Source of the DNA: Chara braunii
Lineage: Eukaryota > Streptophyta > Charophyceae > Charales > Characeae
Assembly (NCBI GenBank): GCA_003427395.1
Contig: BFEA01000073.1
Span: 1,613,774-1,638,173, forward strand
Direction of reading: 5' to 3'
DNA length: 24,400 bases
Below are positions 1-8,362 of this stretch, in pieces. The notes under the pieces are model-generated. The model did no database searches. It was not told where the DNA came from and saw only the letters and a program-made list of their open reading frames with translations. Numbering within the stretch: position 1 is the first letter of the stretch; each line of letters begins with the position of its first letter. Made by a program: the position numbers and the translations under genes.

Positions 1-20
1 TCAAGAGTAGTGCAGTGAGG

Positions 21-22
<2 letters not shown>

Positions 23-89
<67 letters not shown>

Positions 90-92
90 CGT

Positions 93-136
<44 letters not shown>
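23..136. repeat. (GT)n then (GA)n microsatellite
   Basis: About 28 GT dinucleotides (23-78) run through a short GC-alternating stretch (79-90) into an interrupted GA array (about 92-136). Long reading frames here (CVCVCV, RERERE) are artefacts of the repeat. Confidence 0.97.
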
Positions 137-140
<4 letters not shown>

Positions 141-141
<1 letters not shown>

Positions 142-188
142 AACGGGAATGCATCTTTCCCAGAAAACGGGAAGATGCATTCCCGTTT
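141..188. repeat. perfect 17-bp inverted repeat (hairpin) between GA arrays
   Basis: AAACGGGAATGCATCTT at 141-157 has its exact reverse complement at 172-188. After a one-base bulge, CCC (159-161) can pair with GGG (169-171), leaving a short A-rich loop. It sits between two GA arrays of the same strand orientation, so the hairpin is not made of the microsatellite itself. Confidence 0.9.
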
Positions 189-193
189 GTTAG

Positions 194-249
<56 letters not shown>

Positions 250-351
250 TTTGANAGAGAGAGAGAGAGGAAGAGAGAGAACGCGTAACGCGTCAGAGCA
301 ACGTGGCACGCTCTGACGCGCCAGGCGTTTTCTCTCTCTGTCTCTCTCGCT

Positions 352-392
<41 letters not shown>
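194..392. repeat. (GA)n - hairpin - (CT)n fold-back
   Basis: A GA array (194-288, with one ambiguous base at 255) is followed by an 11-bp perfect inverted repeat (CGCGTCAGAGC at 289-299 against 310-320) and then by a CT array (about 331-392). The GA and CT tracts are complementary, so the whole stretch can fold on itself around the 289-320 core. Confidence 0.85.
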
Positions 393-395
<3 letters not shown>

Positions 396-860
396 CACAC
401 GGGCGGGCGCGTGACACGTGGCGAGGATGCAGAACTCACCGGGGAGGTCGAACGAGGTAGCGACCACGGAACGGCAGGGGCACGAACGGCCGCACGGCGG
501 AGATCAACTGGCCTGGTAACCTGTCCCGTCCTGTGCCAAAAAGAAAGTGGAACAGGCCGGTACCCCGAAAATGAACGGTACCGGCAATGAAAAAGTGTGG
601 GACTGGAGAGCCCGGTACCGGTACCGAACCTAACATAACTGCCTATTACAAAAGCCTATTACAACTGCCAGCCTGACTTCGATGCCGCCGCGAGTTACAA
701 CCGCCTTTTTGAACTTACGGTATGACGAAGTTGCCGACACTTGTTTTTTCTGCCAATTACGAACTGTAATGTGACATAAACGTACTTCCCTCTTTAATTG
801 TTTTCCCCTCTTTTGTTTTGGGTACGTGTACTTCTTTTGTCTCCTGGTTGTCACATCTTC
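393..860. other. no gene seen; GGTACC-rich stretch and a short direct repeat
   Basis: Between 550 and 630 the palindrome GGTACC recurs several times, including CGGTACCGGTACCG near 613. The words GCCTATTACAA repeat near 641 and 654. The short open frames on both strands carry no recognisable motif and have low-complexity composition. I see no splice or RNA-gene signature. Confidence 0.5.
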
Positions 861-1060
861 CCTGCCTTGTGCGATTGTGTGTTGTCTGCCGTCTCGCCTC
901 CCCCGTTCCCTCCAGCCTATGTGTTGCCTCTCTTTTTTTTTTTGTTGCCTCATTGGCTAATTTGCCTTTGTGTTGTTGCTTTTCGCCTGTCCATTGTCTT
1001 CTCCCTGCCTTGTGTGCTTGTGTGTTGACTGCCCTCCCTCTCCCCCATGCCCTCCAGCCT
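861..1060. repeat. diverged direct duplication, offset about 142 bp
   Basis: A segment of about 58 bp at 861-918, starting CCTGCCTTGTG and ending CCCTCCAGCCT, recurs with a few substitutions at 1004-1060. The surroundings are pyrimidine-rich (TTGCCT, TTTGTTGC words), and the open frames here are by-products of that composition. Confidence 0.75.
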
Positions 1061-1680
1061 GTCTTGCCTGGCGGCTTTTGCCTTGCTGGTTGTTGCCATC
1101 CCATGACTTGTCTTTACTTGCTGGTTGCCTGCTCGTTTTGCTTGTCAGAGTCCAGTAACATAGAATTGGTGCATGAGCACAGATTAGGTGAGGAATATAC
1201 AGTGTTGGTTGGTCACGCCTGAACCTAGTGTACCACTGTAATAGTGGAGCGCATAGTGGATTCGTTATGGACTGGATGAGACACACACGCACACACTTAC
1301 GCACATACACACACATGCACTTTTAGAATGGCCGACTGTTTATTGCATGGATAATCTAATAAAGTCGTTTGAAAAAAACTTTAAATAAGTCAATGATAAT
1401 TCAAAAAACTGAGTTCAGAAGATTCAGCACATTATTCGAATTCAGTACAAGACTTCGAGTTCATTAAAATCAATATTCTCCTATTTCAATTATCAGCACA
1501 ATATTTCAATTATGTATGCTCTGGCGTTGCTATCATTTACTTCTCGTCACTGTGCTGCACATAGTGGATACTCTCACACAAGGACTTTTCTGGGCGCTTC
1601 TCACCACAGTTGCATCCAGATTCATTCCAAAACGAGGTACAGTATAGTCTGAACATGATTTCCTCTTCCTTTCTTACTCA
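1061..1680. other. no gene seen; CA-rich patch and AT-rich sequence
   Basis: An imperfect ACACAC stretch lies at about 1281-1316, followed by AT-rich sequence to about 1550. The region lies downstream, on the minus strand, of the donor that ends the 1682-1987 exon, so it may be intron. I could not identify a following exon. Confidence 0.4.
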
Positions 1681-1681
1681 C

Positions 1682-1987
1682 CAGGAGTGATGGTGATGTC
1701 TCCTCTGAGCCTTACATTGAGCTCCACATCTTCGACACTCACTGCAACAGTGTACCTCCCCATCTTGTAGTACATGTATTCAAGAAGCGTCATACCGTCC
1801 TTACTGTTGCTTATGAGCATCTGGTCGGGTGGCGAAGGCAAAAATAAAGCCTTGAAAACATGGCTGCTCCACGGTACATTATTCTGGAACTGATCTCTAG
1901 GGAAAATTCTGATGATCAGAATCTTTCCTGCAATGCCTCCAGTTAACCCTGGTCCAGATGTGTAACACTGACTTGCAGTGACAGGGC
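1682..1987 (-). CDS. single exon encoding a filamin / GEX2-like Ig repeat
   Basis: The minus-strand frame contains SGPGLTGGIAGK, PRDQFQNN, a DG turn (SKDGMTLLEY), GRYTVAVSV and ends RGDITITPG. This order fits a filamin/ABP280-type Ig repeat: a GPGL start, a (K/R)D-x-x-x-N second strand, DGT..Y, then G-x-Y-x-V-x-V. Such repeats occur in actin crosslinkers and in plant GEX2 gamete-surface proteins. The exon is bounded by TGACAG at 1993-1988 (acceptor) and by GTGAGT at 1681-1676 (donor). Its length is 306 nt, and both boundaries fall after the first codon base, so it is a symmetric phase 1-1 exon carrying one domain. The upstream in-frame ATG lies in the presumed intron and is not the start. Neighbouring exons were not found, so it is either part of a larger gene or an isolated fragment. 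The family call rests on motif reading only. Confidence 0.5.
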
Positions 1988-2037
1988 CTGTCATTTTTTG
2001 ACAATCAATCAATTAATCCAAGAATAAAGGAGCAGGG

Positions 2038-2460
2038 AATTTTTTTTGGTCGTTTTTTCCTTTTTCAGGTGCAGTCTTGAGTGTGCTGCTCCAGGCAATC
2101 ACGGTAACGAATAAATGTTTGAATACCGGCGATCACTGTGTACCTAGTAACTGGTCTCTACAACACCCTGGACTGCATTAAAAAGAAGAAAAAAAAAAAA
2201 GCCATTGAAAGAATGCCTGGTATTATCCCCCCTCTGAGAAGGGAGGTGGCGCTGAATCTGCAAAATACGAAATTTGATCTTGCACTGGCCGGAAGAGGTG
2301 CAGCTGCAGTCTTCTCCCAAATAGAATGCACGGTCATCAAAAGAAAAGAAAAAGAAAGATTTACTTGGGACAAGTTTCAGTCGGGGACTGCAACTGTTGG
2401 GAAAATCATTGGGGAGTGGCTGGAGGCCCCCAGGGGACCGTGAAATGTTTGTTCATTGTC
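2038..2460. other. no confident gene; possible intronic sequence
   Basis: There is a T-rich stretch at 2040-2068 ending TTTTTCAG and an A-rich tract at 2180-2201. The region lies 5' of the minus-strand exon 1682-1987 and could hold an upstream exon of it. A minus-strand frame at about 2210-2320 stays open but has no motif I recognise. Confidence 0.35.
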
Positions 2461-2480
2461 AATCGATTTACTCGAGGTCC

Positions 2481-2672
2481 AGTGCGCGGGAGTTCGAGGA
2501 AGTGCGGCCTGTGCGGGGTGCAGTCCGTTTTTGTTTTCCGTTTTGTTGTGCGCGGATACCAGTGCGCGAGAGTTCGTGGGAGTGTGGCCTGTGCGGGGTG
2601 CGGTCCGTTTTTGTTTTCTGTTTTCTTGTGTGTGGGTATCCAGTCCGTTTTTGTTTTTCGTTTTGATGTGTG
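2481..2672. repeat. 80-bp tandem repeat, 2 full copies plus a partial third
   Basis: Copy 1 spans 2481-2560 and copy 2 spans 2561-2640; both start AGTGCGCG(G/A)GAGTTCG and contain GTGCGGGGTGC(A/G)GTCCG. A third copy (2641-2672) keeps only the 3' part (CAGTCCGTTTTTG). Open frames across it are repeated too and are not treated as genes. Confidence 0.88.
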
Positions 2673-2714
2673 ATAGGATAGCGTGAGGCCGGCCGCGAGG
2701 TTGGAGACTTACCT

Positions 2715-2775
2715 GTTCTCTCTCCCTCTCTCTGTCTCTCTCTCTCTCACACACACACATACACACACACACACA
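2715..2775. repeat. (CT)n-(AC)n compound microsatellite
   Basis: A CT-rich run passes directly into an AC run with a single interruption, followed by an A-rich tract to 2798. Confidence 0.92.
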
Positions 2776-2816
2776 AAAAAAATAAAAATAAAAAAAATCT
2801 ACAAGTGTGTCAGTGC

Positions 2817-3012
2817 ATATTTCCATGCTCTAGCAGAAGATTCATTCCGATTTTGCTCATCCTATCGATGGAACTAGCCTCTCTCTATCTCTCTGTGTGC
2901 ATGCCTGGAAAGCACTGTATATTTCCATATTCTATTGGAAGATTAATGCCGATTTTGCTTATCCTATGGATGGAAGTAGCCTCTCTCTATCTCTCTGCAT
3001 GCATGGCTGGAA
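2817..3012. repeat. 102-bp tandem duplication
   Basis: ATATTTCCAT at 2817 and at 2919 starts two copies sharing GAAGATT, CCGATTTTGCT, ATCCTAT, GATGGAA and TAGCCTCTCTCTATCTCTCTG. The copies differ by scattered substitutions. Microsatellites bound the pair on both sides. Confidence 0.85.
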
Positions 3013-3016
3013 AACT

Positions 3017-3021
3017 CTCTC

Positions 3022-3101
<80 letters not shown>
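3017..3101. repeat. (TC)n-(CA)n compound microsatellite
   Basis: A CT array (about 3017-3057) is followed directly by a CA array (about 3058-3101). It repeats the CT-then-CA arrangement seen at 2715-2775. Confidence 0.95.
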
Positions 3102-3103
<2 letters not shown>

Positions 3104-3119
3104 TTGCATGCTGCGCCTG

Positions 3120-3560
3120 CACACGGGCCCCATTTGAGGGGCCCCACGGTTGCTGAGGGGCCCCCAGGTCGCGTACCACACAGCACGCGCCCTGGAGGCC
3201 CACGGCGGCCCTCCAGGCCCTTGGTAGCACACTAGGTAGATAGGCTTTGTTTTACTTACCTTTTGGTGTGTGTGTGCTGTCTTATTTTTGCCTGTTCAGA
3301 TGCCGTTTTGGACTTGCAGCCCCAAGGCCGGACCTTGGGACTGGGTACACCGGAGACAGGCCCGAAACGAGGCCAGGCGCATTTTGGCGCCAAACAGACG
3401 TCGTTTCGGTCCTGCAGGTCCCAAGGCGACGCCTTGGGCTAGGTGCACAGGAACAGGGCTGTTTTTGGGCCAGGCGCATTTCTGCGCGTTGCTGCATCAG
3501 CAGCATGGTCTGGACGTCCGGTAGGGACCCAGACCAGCTGGGCCGTTTTCTGAGGCCAGC
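3120..3560. other. GC-rich stretch with hairpins and a degenerate ~100-bp duplication
   Basis: GGGGCCCC-type palindromes occur at 3125-3170, and CCTGGAGG (3191-3198) pairs with CCTCCAGG (3210-3217). At 3332-3390 and 3432-3490 a diverged duplication shares CCTTGGG, GGT-CAC, ACAGG and GCCAGGCGCATTT. No gene is supported. It may form the start of the LTR of the following element, but no left LTR boundary can be fixed. Confidence 0.5.
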
Positions 3561-3584
3561 ACCAGGTAGGCGCAGTCCGCCCAG

Positions 3585-4423
3585 CGCTACAAATAGCTGG
3601 GCAGCGGCTGGGCAAGGGACAGTTCGAGTAGCTCCCTTCTGGAGCGACACTCTGCTGGTTGGAGGCAGCGTTATTCTGCGCTAAGCTACGGAGTAGGGAG
3701 TAGTGGCGTAGGTAATAGAGAGAGGCGGAGGCCTTACCTGCAAGCGGCTAGCTTACCTGGCGCCATAGCCGGGCTCCACGCGGTACCTGCACACGACGAC
3801 AACCACAGTCAGTACAGTGACAGCTACCTGCAGGTGAGATAGCAAGGAGGACGTCATCTTCTTCTTCTTCCTCCTCCATCTCTCTGTCTGCCTTCTTCTT
3901 CTCCCTCCTTCATCCTCCTTCTCATTTTCTTCCTTACCTACGAGAGTGAGAGAGGTTATCGGTCGGAGATACAGGCAGAGGTTATGTTGGGCACATTGCC
4001 CAGGATCTGATTCGACGTTTCGGGGACAGACATTGATTGGACACTCGGCAAGGGACTATTTTTGGGACTTCGCTATCATGATCTTGGTCTACTCCCTTGC
4101 CTCCTCCTTCGTCTCGTCCCTTCCCCCCATCTCTCATCCGTAGCATCTCCCCATGTATGTGTGTGAAGGAGGGACCTTTCTTCTGTGATTGCGGTCCCTC
4201 CTCCCCTCTCACATGTGTGATGTATGATAGATGTCGGGTCAGTCCAGATCAGATCAGACCTTCTCTTTAAAGTTTTCCGCTGCGCCAATTTGTGCCATCT
4301 TGTATGTATCGGAATGTGCATTGCTTGTTGATGTTACGCTGACCTTGCATTGTCCATTTCAGTCCTTTTCATCACATTGCGGATACTTGGCTCCCTACGC
4401 ATTGTCCCATTGGGCATGAGTCA
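3585..4423 (+). mobile_element. candidate 5' LTR / promoter-leader region of a gypsy-like element
   Basis: The sequence lies directly upstream of a primer-binding-site match at 4427 and of a gag pseudogene in the same orientation. A TATA-like CTACAAATAG lies near 3589. A pyrimidine-rich leader (CTT/CCT runs) covers about 3856-3935. A consensus donor, CAG|GTGAGA, is at 3831, and an acceptor, TTTCAG, is near 4360, so the leader may be spliced. The sequence just before the PBS ends GAGTCA, which would provide the terminal CA of an LTR. The left end is not defined, and no second LTR copy exists in the window to prove it. Confidence 0.4.
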
Positions 4424-4426
4424 GTT

Positions 4427-4444
4427 TGGTATCGGAGCCCCGCT
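4427..4444 (+). promoter_or_regulatory. primer binding site, initiator Met-tRNA type
   Basis: TGGTATCGGAGCCC differs by one base from TGGTATCAGAGCC, the well-known plant retrotransposon PBS complementary to the 3' end of initiator Met tRNA. It lies 3 nt after a CA dinucleotide and about 1.3 kb upstream of gag in the same orientation, as expected for a plus-strand LTR element. Confidence 0.65.
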
Positions 4445-4482
4445 TGTGAATCAGGACAACCTGATCTGACACAAGCGTGGGG
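4438..4482 (+). other. strong stem-loop overlapping the PBS 3' edge
   Basis: CCCCGCTTGTG (4438-4448) pairs with CACAAGCG-T-GGGG (4470-4482, one bulged T). Inside it ATCAGG (4450-4455) pairs with CCTGAT (4460-4465) around an ACAA loop. This gives a two-tier hairpin of 11 and 6 base pairs, positioned where retroviral leaders carry dimerisation or packaging hairpins. Function is inferred from position only. Confidence 0.75.
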
Positions 4483-4485
4483 ACA

Positions 4486-4543
4486 ATCACTGATTGATTG
4501 ATTGATTAATTAATCAGTGATTGATTGATTGATTGATTGATTA

Positions 4544-4577
<34 letters not shown>
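4486..4577. repeat. (GATT)n microsatellite with internal palindrome
   Basis: There are many GATT repeats with ATTAATT interruptions. AATCACTGATT at the left edge and AATCAGTGATT near 4506-4516 are reverse complements, so the first part can fold into a hairpin. Confidence 0.93.
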
Positions 4578-4578
<1 letters not shown>

Positions 4579-5684
4579 AGATGACACTAATTAGTCCCCA
4601 AAATCGAGGATTCTGACCTAACTACCGAAATTGAAATTTTTCTTTTCCTTGGATTTCATTTTCCCGCTATTCTCATTCGTGGAAAATCGCAATAGCGTAA
4701 CATCCTAGGCTACCAGCCCGGCCGCCCGGGCCACCTTGTGTTGCCCGTGCGGATGGTCCCAGCAAAAACAAAACAAAAAAAAAACAATCCCAAAAAATCC
4801 GAAAAACAAGTATGTTATGCAGAAAAATAAATACAACAACTTTTGCCTCAGGGTCATATCGAAATTCGTTACCAATTTAAAAATCAAAATAAAAATGGAA
4901 AAATAAAATTTTATTTTTATTTATTTTTATTTTTAATCCTTTTTGGCCCGGCCGGGCAAGTGGTCCCGGGCCACTCTGGTAGCCTAGGTAACATCTGAAA
5001 TTCTCGTTTTTTCTTTTTTATGAAATTTGAAATTCCGGTGCTGGAGGTCCGAAGGTATTACGATTTTTTTTTCAATTCATCTTTTGATTTGCAATTCCCC
5101 GTTAATTCGAAATTTCGAAAATTCCTTTTTCTGAAATTCATTAATCGAACATTATTTCCGAAAATTTTTGCACATTCCGGGGGTAAGGGAAATTTTGAAA
5201 TTTGACCGTTATTCCCAGATTCGGAAACTATTTTTTACGGGAAATTCCTCGGGCAGTCATTTGTTTTCAAACTGCGCATACTCTAACTCAAGAAATTCCG
5301 ATTTTTTTTATGTTTCGGAATTCTTCGAACTTGCGAAAATTTTTATTTTTTTCGCAGTTCAGTCCCGTTGATAATCTCCATTCGTATTATTATTTTTTCG
5401 TTCGATTGGCAGTCTGAAATTTGAAGTTTTTTTTTCGAATTACCTGTTGTGGGGAAACATAGGAGACCTACCGAATTTGCAATCGAGAAATTTTATTGAT
5501 TAATAATTATTTAATATATCTTTTCTTCTCTCGAAATTTTTCGCGAAGTTCCAACATTTCATTCTTTGATTAGTGGCTCCTTATCTGGGCGATCCACTCG
5601 ATTTCCCGACTCCCCACCTCTCCGGTCCAACTCCTTCTCCTCTTCTTCTTGCTCAACTGCCCATCAGTTCTGGCTACAGCCTTG
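4578..5684 (+). other. AT-rich untranslated leader of the gypsy-like element
   Basis: About 1 kb of AT-rich sequence, excluding the MITE at 4704-4988, is full of GAAATTT/TTCGAAATT words and T runs, without a credible protein frame. It ends in a pyrimidine-rich segment (about 5610-5660). GGTAAGT at 5684-5690 and TTCACAG ending at 5751 could be splice sites of a 67-nt leader intron that would remove the ATG at 5728. Confidence 0.5.
4704..4988. mobile_element. 285-bp MITE-like element with 13-bp TIRs and 6-bp target duplication
   Basis: CCTAGGCTACCAG (4704-4716) is exactly inverted at the right end (4976-4988). The element is flanked by TAACAT at 4698-4703 and 4989-4994, a 6-bp target duplication. 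Inside the TIRs are GC-rich blocks (CCCGGCCG..., GGCCCGGCCGGGC), and the middle is A/T-rich. There is no coding capacity. It lies in the AT-rich leader of the plus-strand retroelement and therefore inserted later. Superfamily is not assignable from the ends alone. Confidence 0.88.
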
Positions 5685-5727
5685 GTAAGTACCTACTGTT
5701 GCAGGCCACATCAGCCACCCGTGGCGC

Positions 5728-7370
5728 ATGACCCTGCTCACTCGTTCACAGACAACAGGGATAGATCAGAAAGCCGGCGAGACTGACGAAGCCTATGAGA
5801 CACGATTGGCGGCCATCATGGCCGAAAGCAAGCAACGGGCAGAAGCATCAGCAGCAGCACGGAAGAAGAGGGAGGCAGAGGCAGAGAGGCTGCGTCGGGC
5901 AGCCGAAGATCAACGACAGAAGCACGCAGCAGCAGCAGCAAAGGCCGCCGATGAAGAACGTGTACGGCGGCGGAAGATTCTCTTCAAGGAGGAAACGGCG
6001 TTACACGCACAGGCCAAGGATTGGCAGAAGGAGGCCGAGAATGGGGACTCCGTTGACTACGGGACCAGGATTGCTCTCTTGCTCAACCGCGTCATGGACG
6101 TCCTCGCTACTTGCATCGCACAGCAGGAGGACATTCACTCTCTCGGCCATGCCAATCAGGCGCTGACTAAGCGCATACAGCAGCTGGAGCAGCGACCGTC
6201 GCCACTTCCAGCGCCGGCCCCTCCGGCCTCGTCGACCGCGTCAACGTCTTGGAGATAGACTTGGGAACACTCAAGACCGAGACACAGCGGCTGGACCAGC
6301 AGGTGGGGGCAGCAGCCACACCTAGCTCAGCACCATGCGAGAGCATTCCCAAATTTGAAGGGCTCCCGATCTTCAGTGATGCATCGAAGACGTACCCTAT
6401 ACCTTGGTGGCGCCAATTCGAATTAAAGTTGGACATCCACCATGTCGTCCACACGAACCGGCACGCATACTTATACTCCCAGTCAGGAGGTGCATGCCAG
6501 GCATGGCTGGACAACATGTTGTCCGCACATGCATGCACAGTCTCTGAGTTACACAACTGCATCACCTGGGCCGATCTCACAGCGGCATGGAAGAAACATT
6601 TCCAGGTAGAACCGCTCGAGCATCAGGCGATGGACAAGCTGCTGACATTCTCATAGAGCAGCATGCCAAGCGAAGACTGGATATCTGAGGTCCAACGCCT
6701 GGCAAGCACGCCCAAGCTGCCGCTGAACTTCGACGACATCAAGCTCTACTTCATCAAAAGGCCGTGCCCAGCGTTGCAAAATGCGTTAACTCAGGTCGCC
6801 GAGAGCCTCAACACAAGACTTAGTGAGGAACTCTTTAACAAGGCCGCGCAAATCATTGTGACGAACTTGGAGGCCAAGAACGTTGGCCGTTCGTCGACAG
6901 CCGGCCAGGGCGCGTATCAGCATCGGCCGAAAGTGGCCGTGGTCGCGGCAGCAATGCCAAACGACCCTTCAACTTCAAACGAGGCTACCTTTTCTGCCGA
7001 GGGACACAGATTAGAAGCTGCCCAGAATGGTGGTCGCCCCGCCAAAGGACGAGGACGCGGCAAAACGAAGACAAACACCACTTCTTATGGGCCTTGACAA
7101 GCAGCTCCAGCTCAAGAACCTTGGACACAATACGGTCTGACAGAGCGCAGGTATCGCGTCCGTAGCAAGTACCGTTATTGTTTGTGGTGCAACTGCGTGA
7201 CACATGAGACCGTTGTCGCGCCCCTACCATTTCCAGGGCCTGGCTCGATGTCCCTCCCCGGGCCGAGTACAGTTGGTTGGTGGACTGGCAGGCTGTCACG
7301 CAGGATTTTGGAAAGTTTTAGGGAAATTAGGAGTGCATTCACAGGCAACCTTTGTCACACAGCCGAGTAG
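5728..7370 (+). pseudogene. gag: gag polyprotein pseudogene, Ty3/gypsy-like
   Basis: The ATG at 5728 opens an Arg/Lys/Glu/Ala-rich probable coiled coil (AARKKREAEAERLRR), then a Pro-rich linker. A frameshift near 6230 moves the frame to one that reads EIDLGTLKTETQRL, then the capsid-like core with PIPWWRQFELKL, SGGACQAWLDN, WADLTAAWKKHFQVEP, DWISEVQRL and AAQIIVTNLEAKN. This resembles Gag families of Chara Ty3/gypsy elements (recalled, not searched). The frame has in-frame stops at 6654-6656 (TAG) and 7095-7097 (TGA). After a basic Arg/Gly/Lys stretch comes CLWCNCVTHETVVA near 7170-7215, a CCHC knuckle spaced C-x2-C-x4-H but lacking its last Cys. The frame ends at 7370. It would act as capsid/nucleocapsid in the cytoplasm, but this copy is broken, and no pol follows. 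Confidence 0.82.
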
Positions 7371-7845
7371 TCAGGGTTATCCCTCCTGCCAGCGGCGACA
7401 CGGCTTAGAGTGAGGCGTTCGGTTTTATCGCCTGCACCTGACCCCGTGTAAAGGTTAGAATCAAGGTCACCGGAGTCCCTATTATCCAGGAGTCCTTCAA
7501 CTAGCCTTGAGTGCAACCTGTTATGATAAGGATTGATAAATAACTTGTTATCTCATGCACAAACATTCCATGCATTACAGGACATGCATCATAAATCAAA
7601 TGACACTGAGAGGACGAAAAGACCAGAAACCAGACTCTGCAAGAGCATGACCAGAGTCACGAGATTGAAGAGTAGTACACAGAGAATACAGGAAGCAACC
7701 ATAAAGGGGGCTGGAGTCACAGATTAATCATAATAATGTCATAATACATCTCAGTGACTAGAAGATACGAGCCTCAGTCAATAACGACAAGTGGTACCCC
7801 CTCATGAGTGGGCTCGACTGTCTGGGACTTCGTATCTGGTACACG
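7371..7845. other. no gene seen after the gag pseudogene
   Basis: No protease, RT or integrase motif is found on either strand, although pol should follow gag. The junction between the retroelement and the next block lies somewhere here, without an obvious target duplication or LTR end. Confidence 0.45.
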
Positions 7846-8320
7846 CTAGTCCTCCTCATCATTGAGAACCTGAGTGGCTATCGACTCCGGGACCACATAG
7901 CTGATGTAAAAAGATGCTGCAGGATCGATCTTGCTGATATATGCCATACATCTCGCCATCTCCTCGTCCGCGACACTCCGGAGGTACAGCTCCTCGGCGA
8001 GGGAAATGCTGCCAGTGGCACCGATCAAGATCTCAATCTGTCCCTTGCCGTAGATGTAATCATAAGAAACCTCCAGAAAACGGTCTCCATAGAGTGGCTT
8101 TCGAAAAGCCTGTATAACGAAGTCTGCTCCCACCAAATGACTGTAGCCATCCCCAAGATATGGGACTGGTCCCTTCCCCCTTGAAGGGTCGGCTACCTCC
8201 TCTGATCTGGGTCCTCCTGACATGTAATACCTGAATCAATCACCCTCAAGCAGATATCGTGCCAAGAGGTAAGCAACTCGTCGTAGGGATGCCTTCCGCC
8301 TACGTCTCACTCTGGTGACC
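7846..8320 (-). pseudogene. unrecognised minus-strand ORF with one internal stop
   Basis: From an ATG near 8328 the minus frame reads an Arg/Lys-rich start (MKLVTRVRRRRKASLRR), meets one TGA near 8237, and continues in frame from MSGGPRSEE (8223) for 125 residues to a stop at 7846. The second part alternates hydrophobic and polar residues (FLEVSYDYIYGKG, IEILIGATGSISL, ASFYISYVV), suggesting a beta-rich fold, and ends acidic (LNDEED). I do not recognise the family. It lies directly downstream of another unassigned minus-strand frame (8363-8986), so the two may belong to one transcript or mobile element. An intron over the TGA is possible but no good site pair was found. Confidence 0.4.
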
Positions 8321-8362
8321 AATTTCATGAGATGCCTTGGATCTACTCCAACTCAAGCGTGC

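Noticed and set aside
15-417. Long open frames of CVCV, RERE or SLSL repeats on both strands
   Set aside because: They are translations of GT, GA and CT microsatellites.
818-1222. 134-codon plus-strand frame rich in Leu, Cys and Pro
   Set aside because: It runs through a pyrimidine-rich duplicated segment, has competing frames in all registers and no motif.
2138-2443. 101-codon plus-strand frame with a poly-Lys run
   Set aside because: The Lys run is an A tract, and no domain or splice support was seen; the opposite strand is the one with filamin-like coding nearby.
4486-4577. GATT array as a possible CRISPR-like or regulatory array
   Set aside because: The repeats are 4 bp without spacers, so it is a plain microsatellite.
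5685-5704. GTAAGT...GCAG as a 20-nt intron
   Set aside because: Too short to splice; the acceptor at 5751 is the more reasonable partner if any intron exists.
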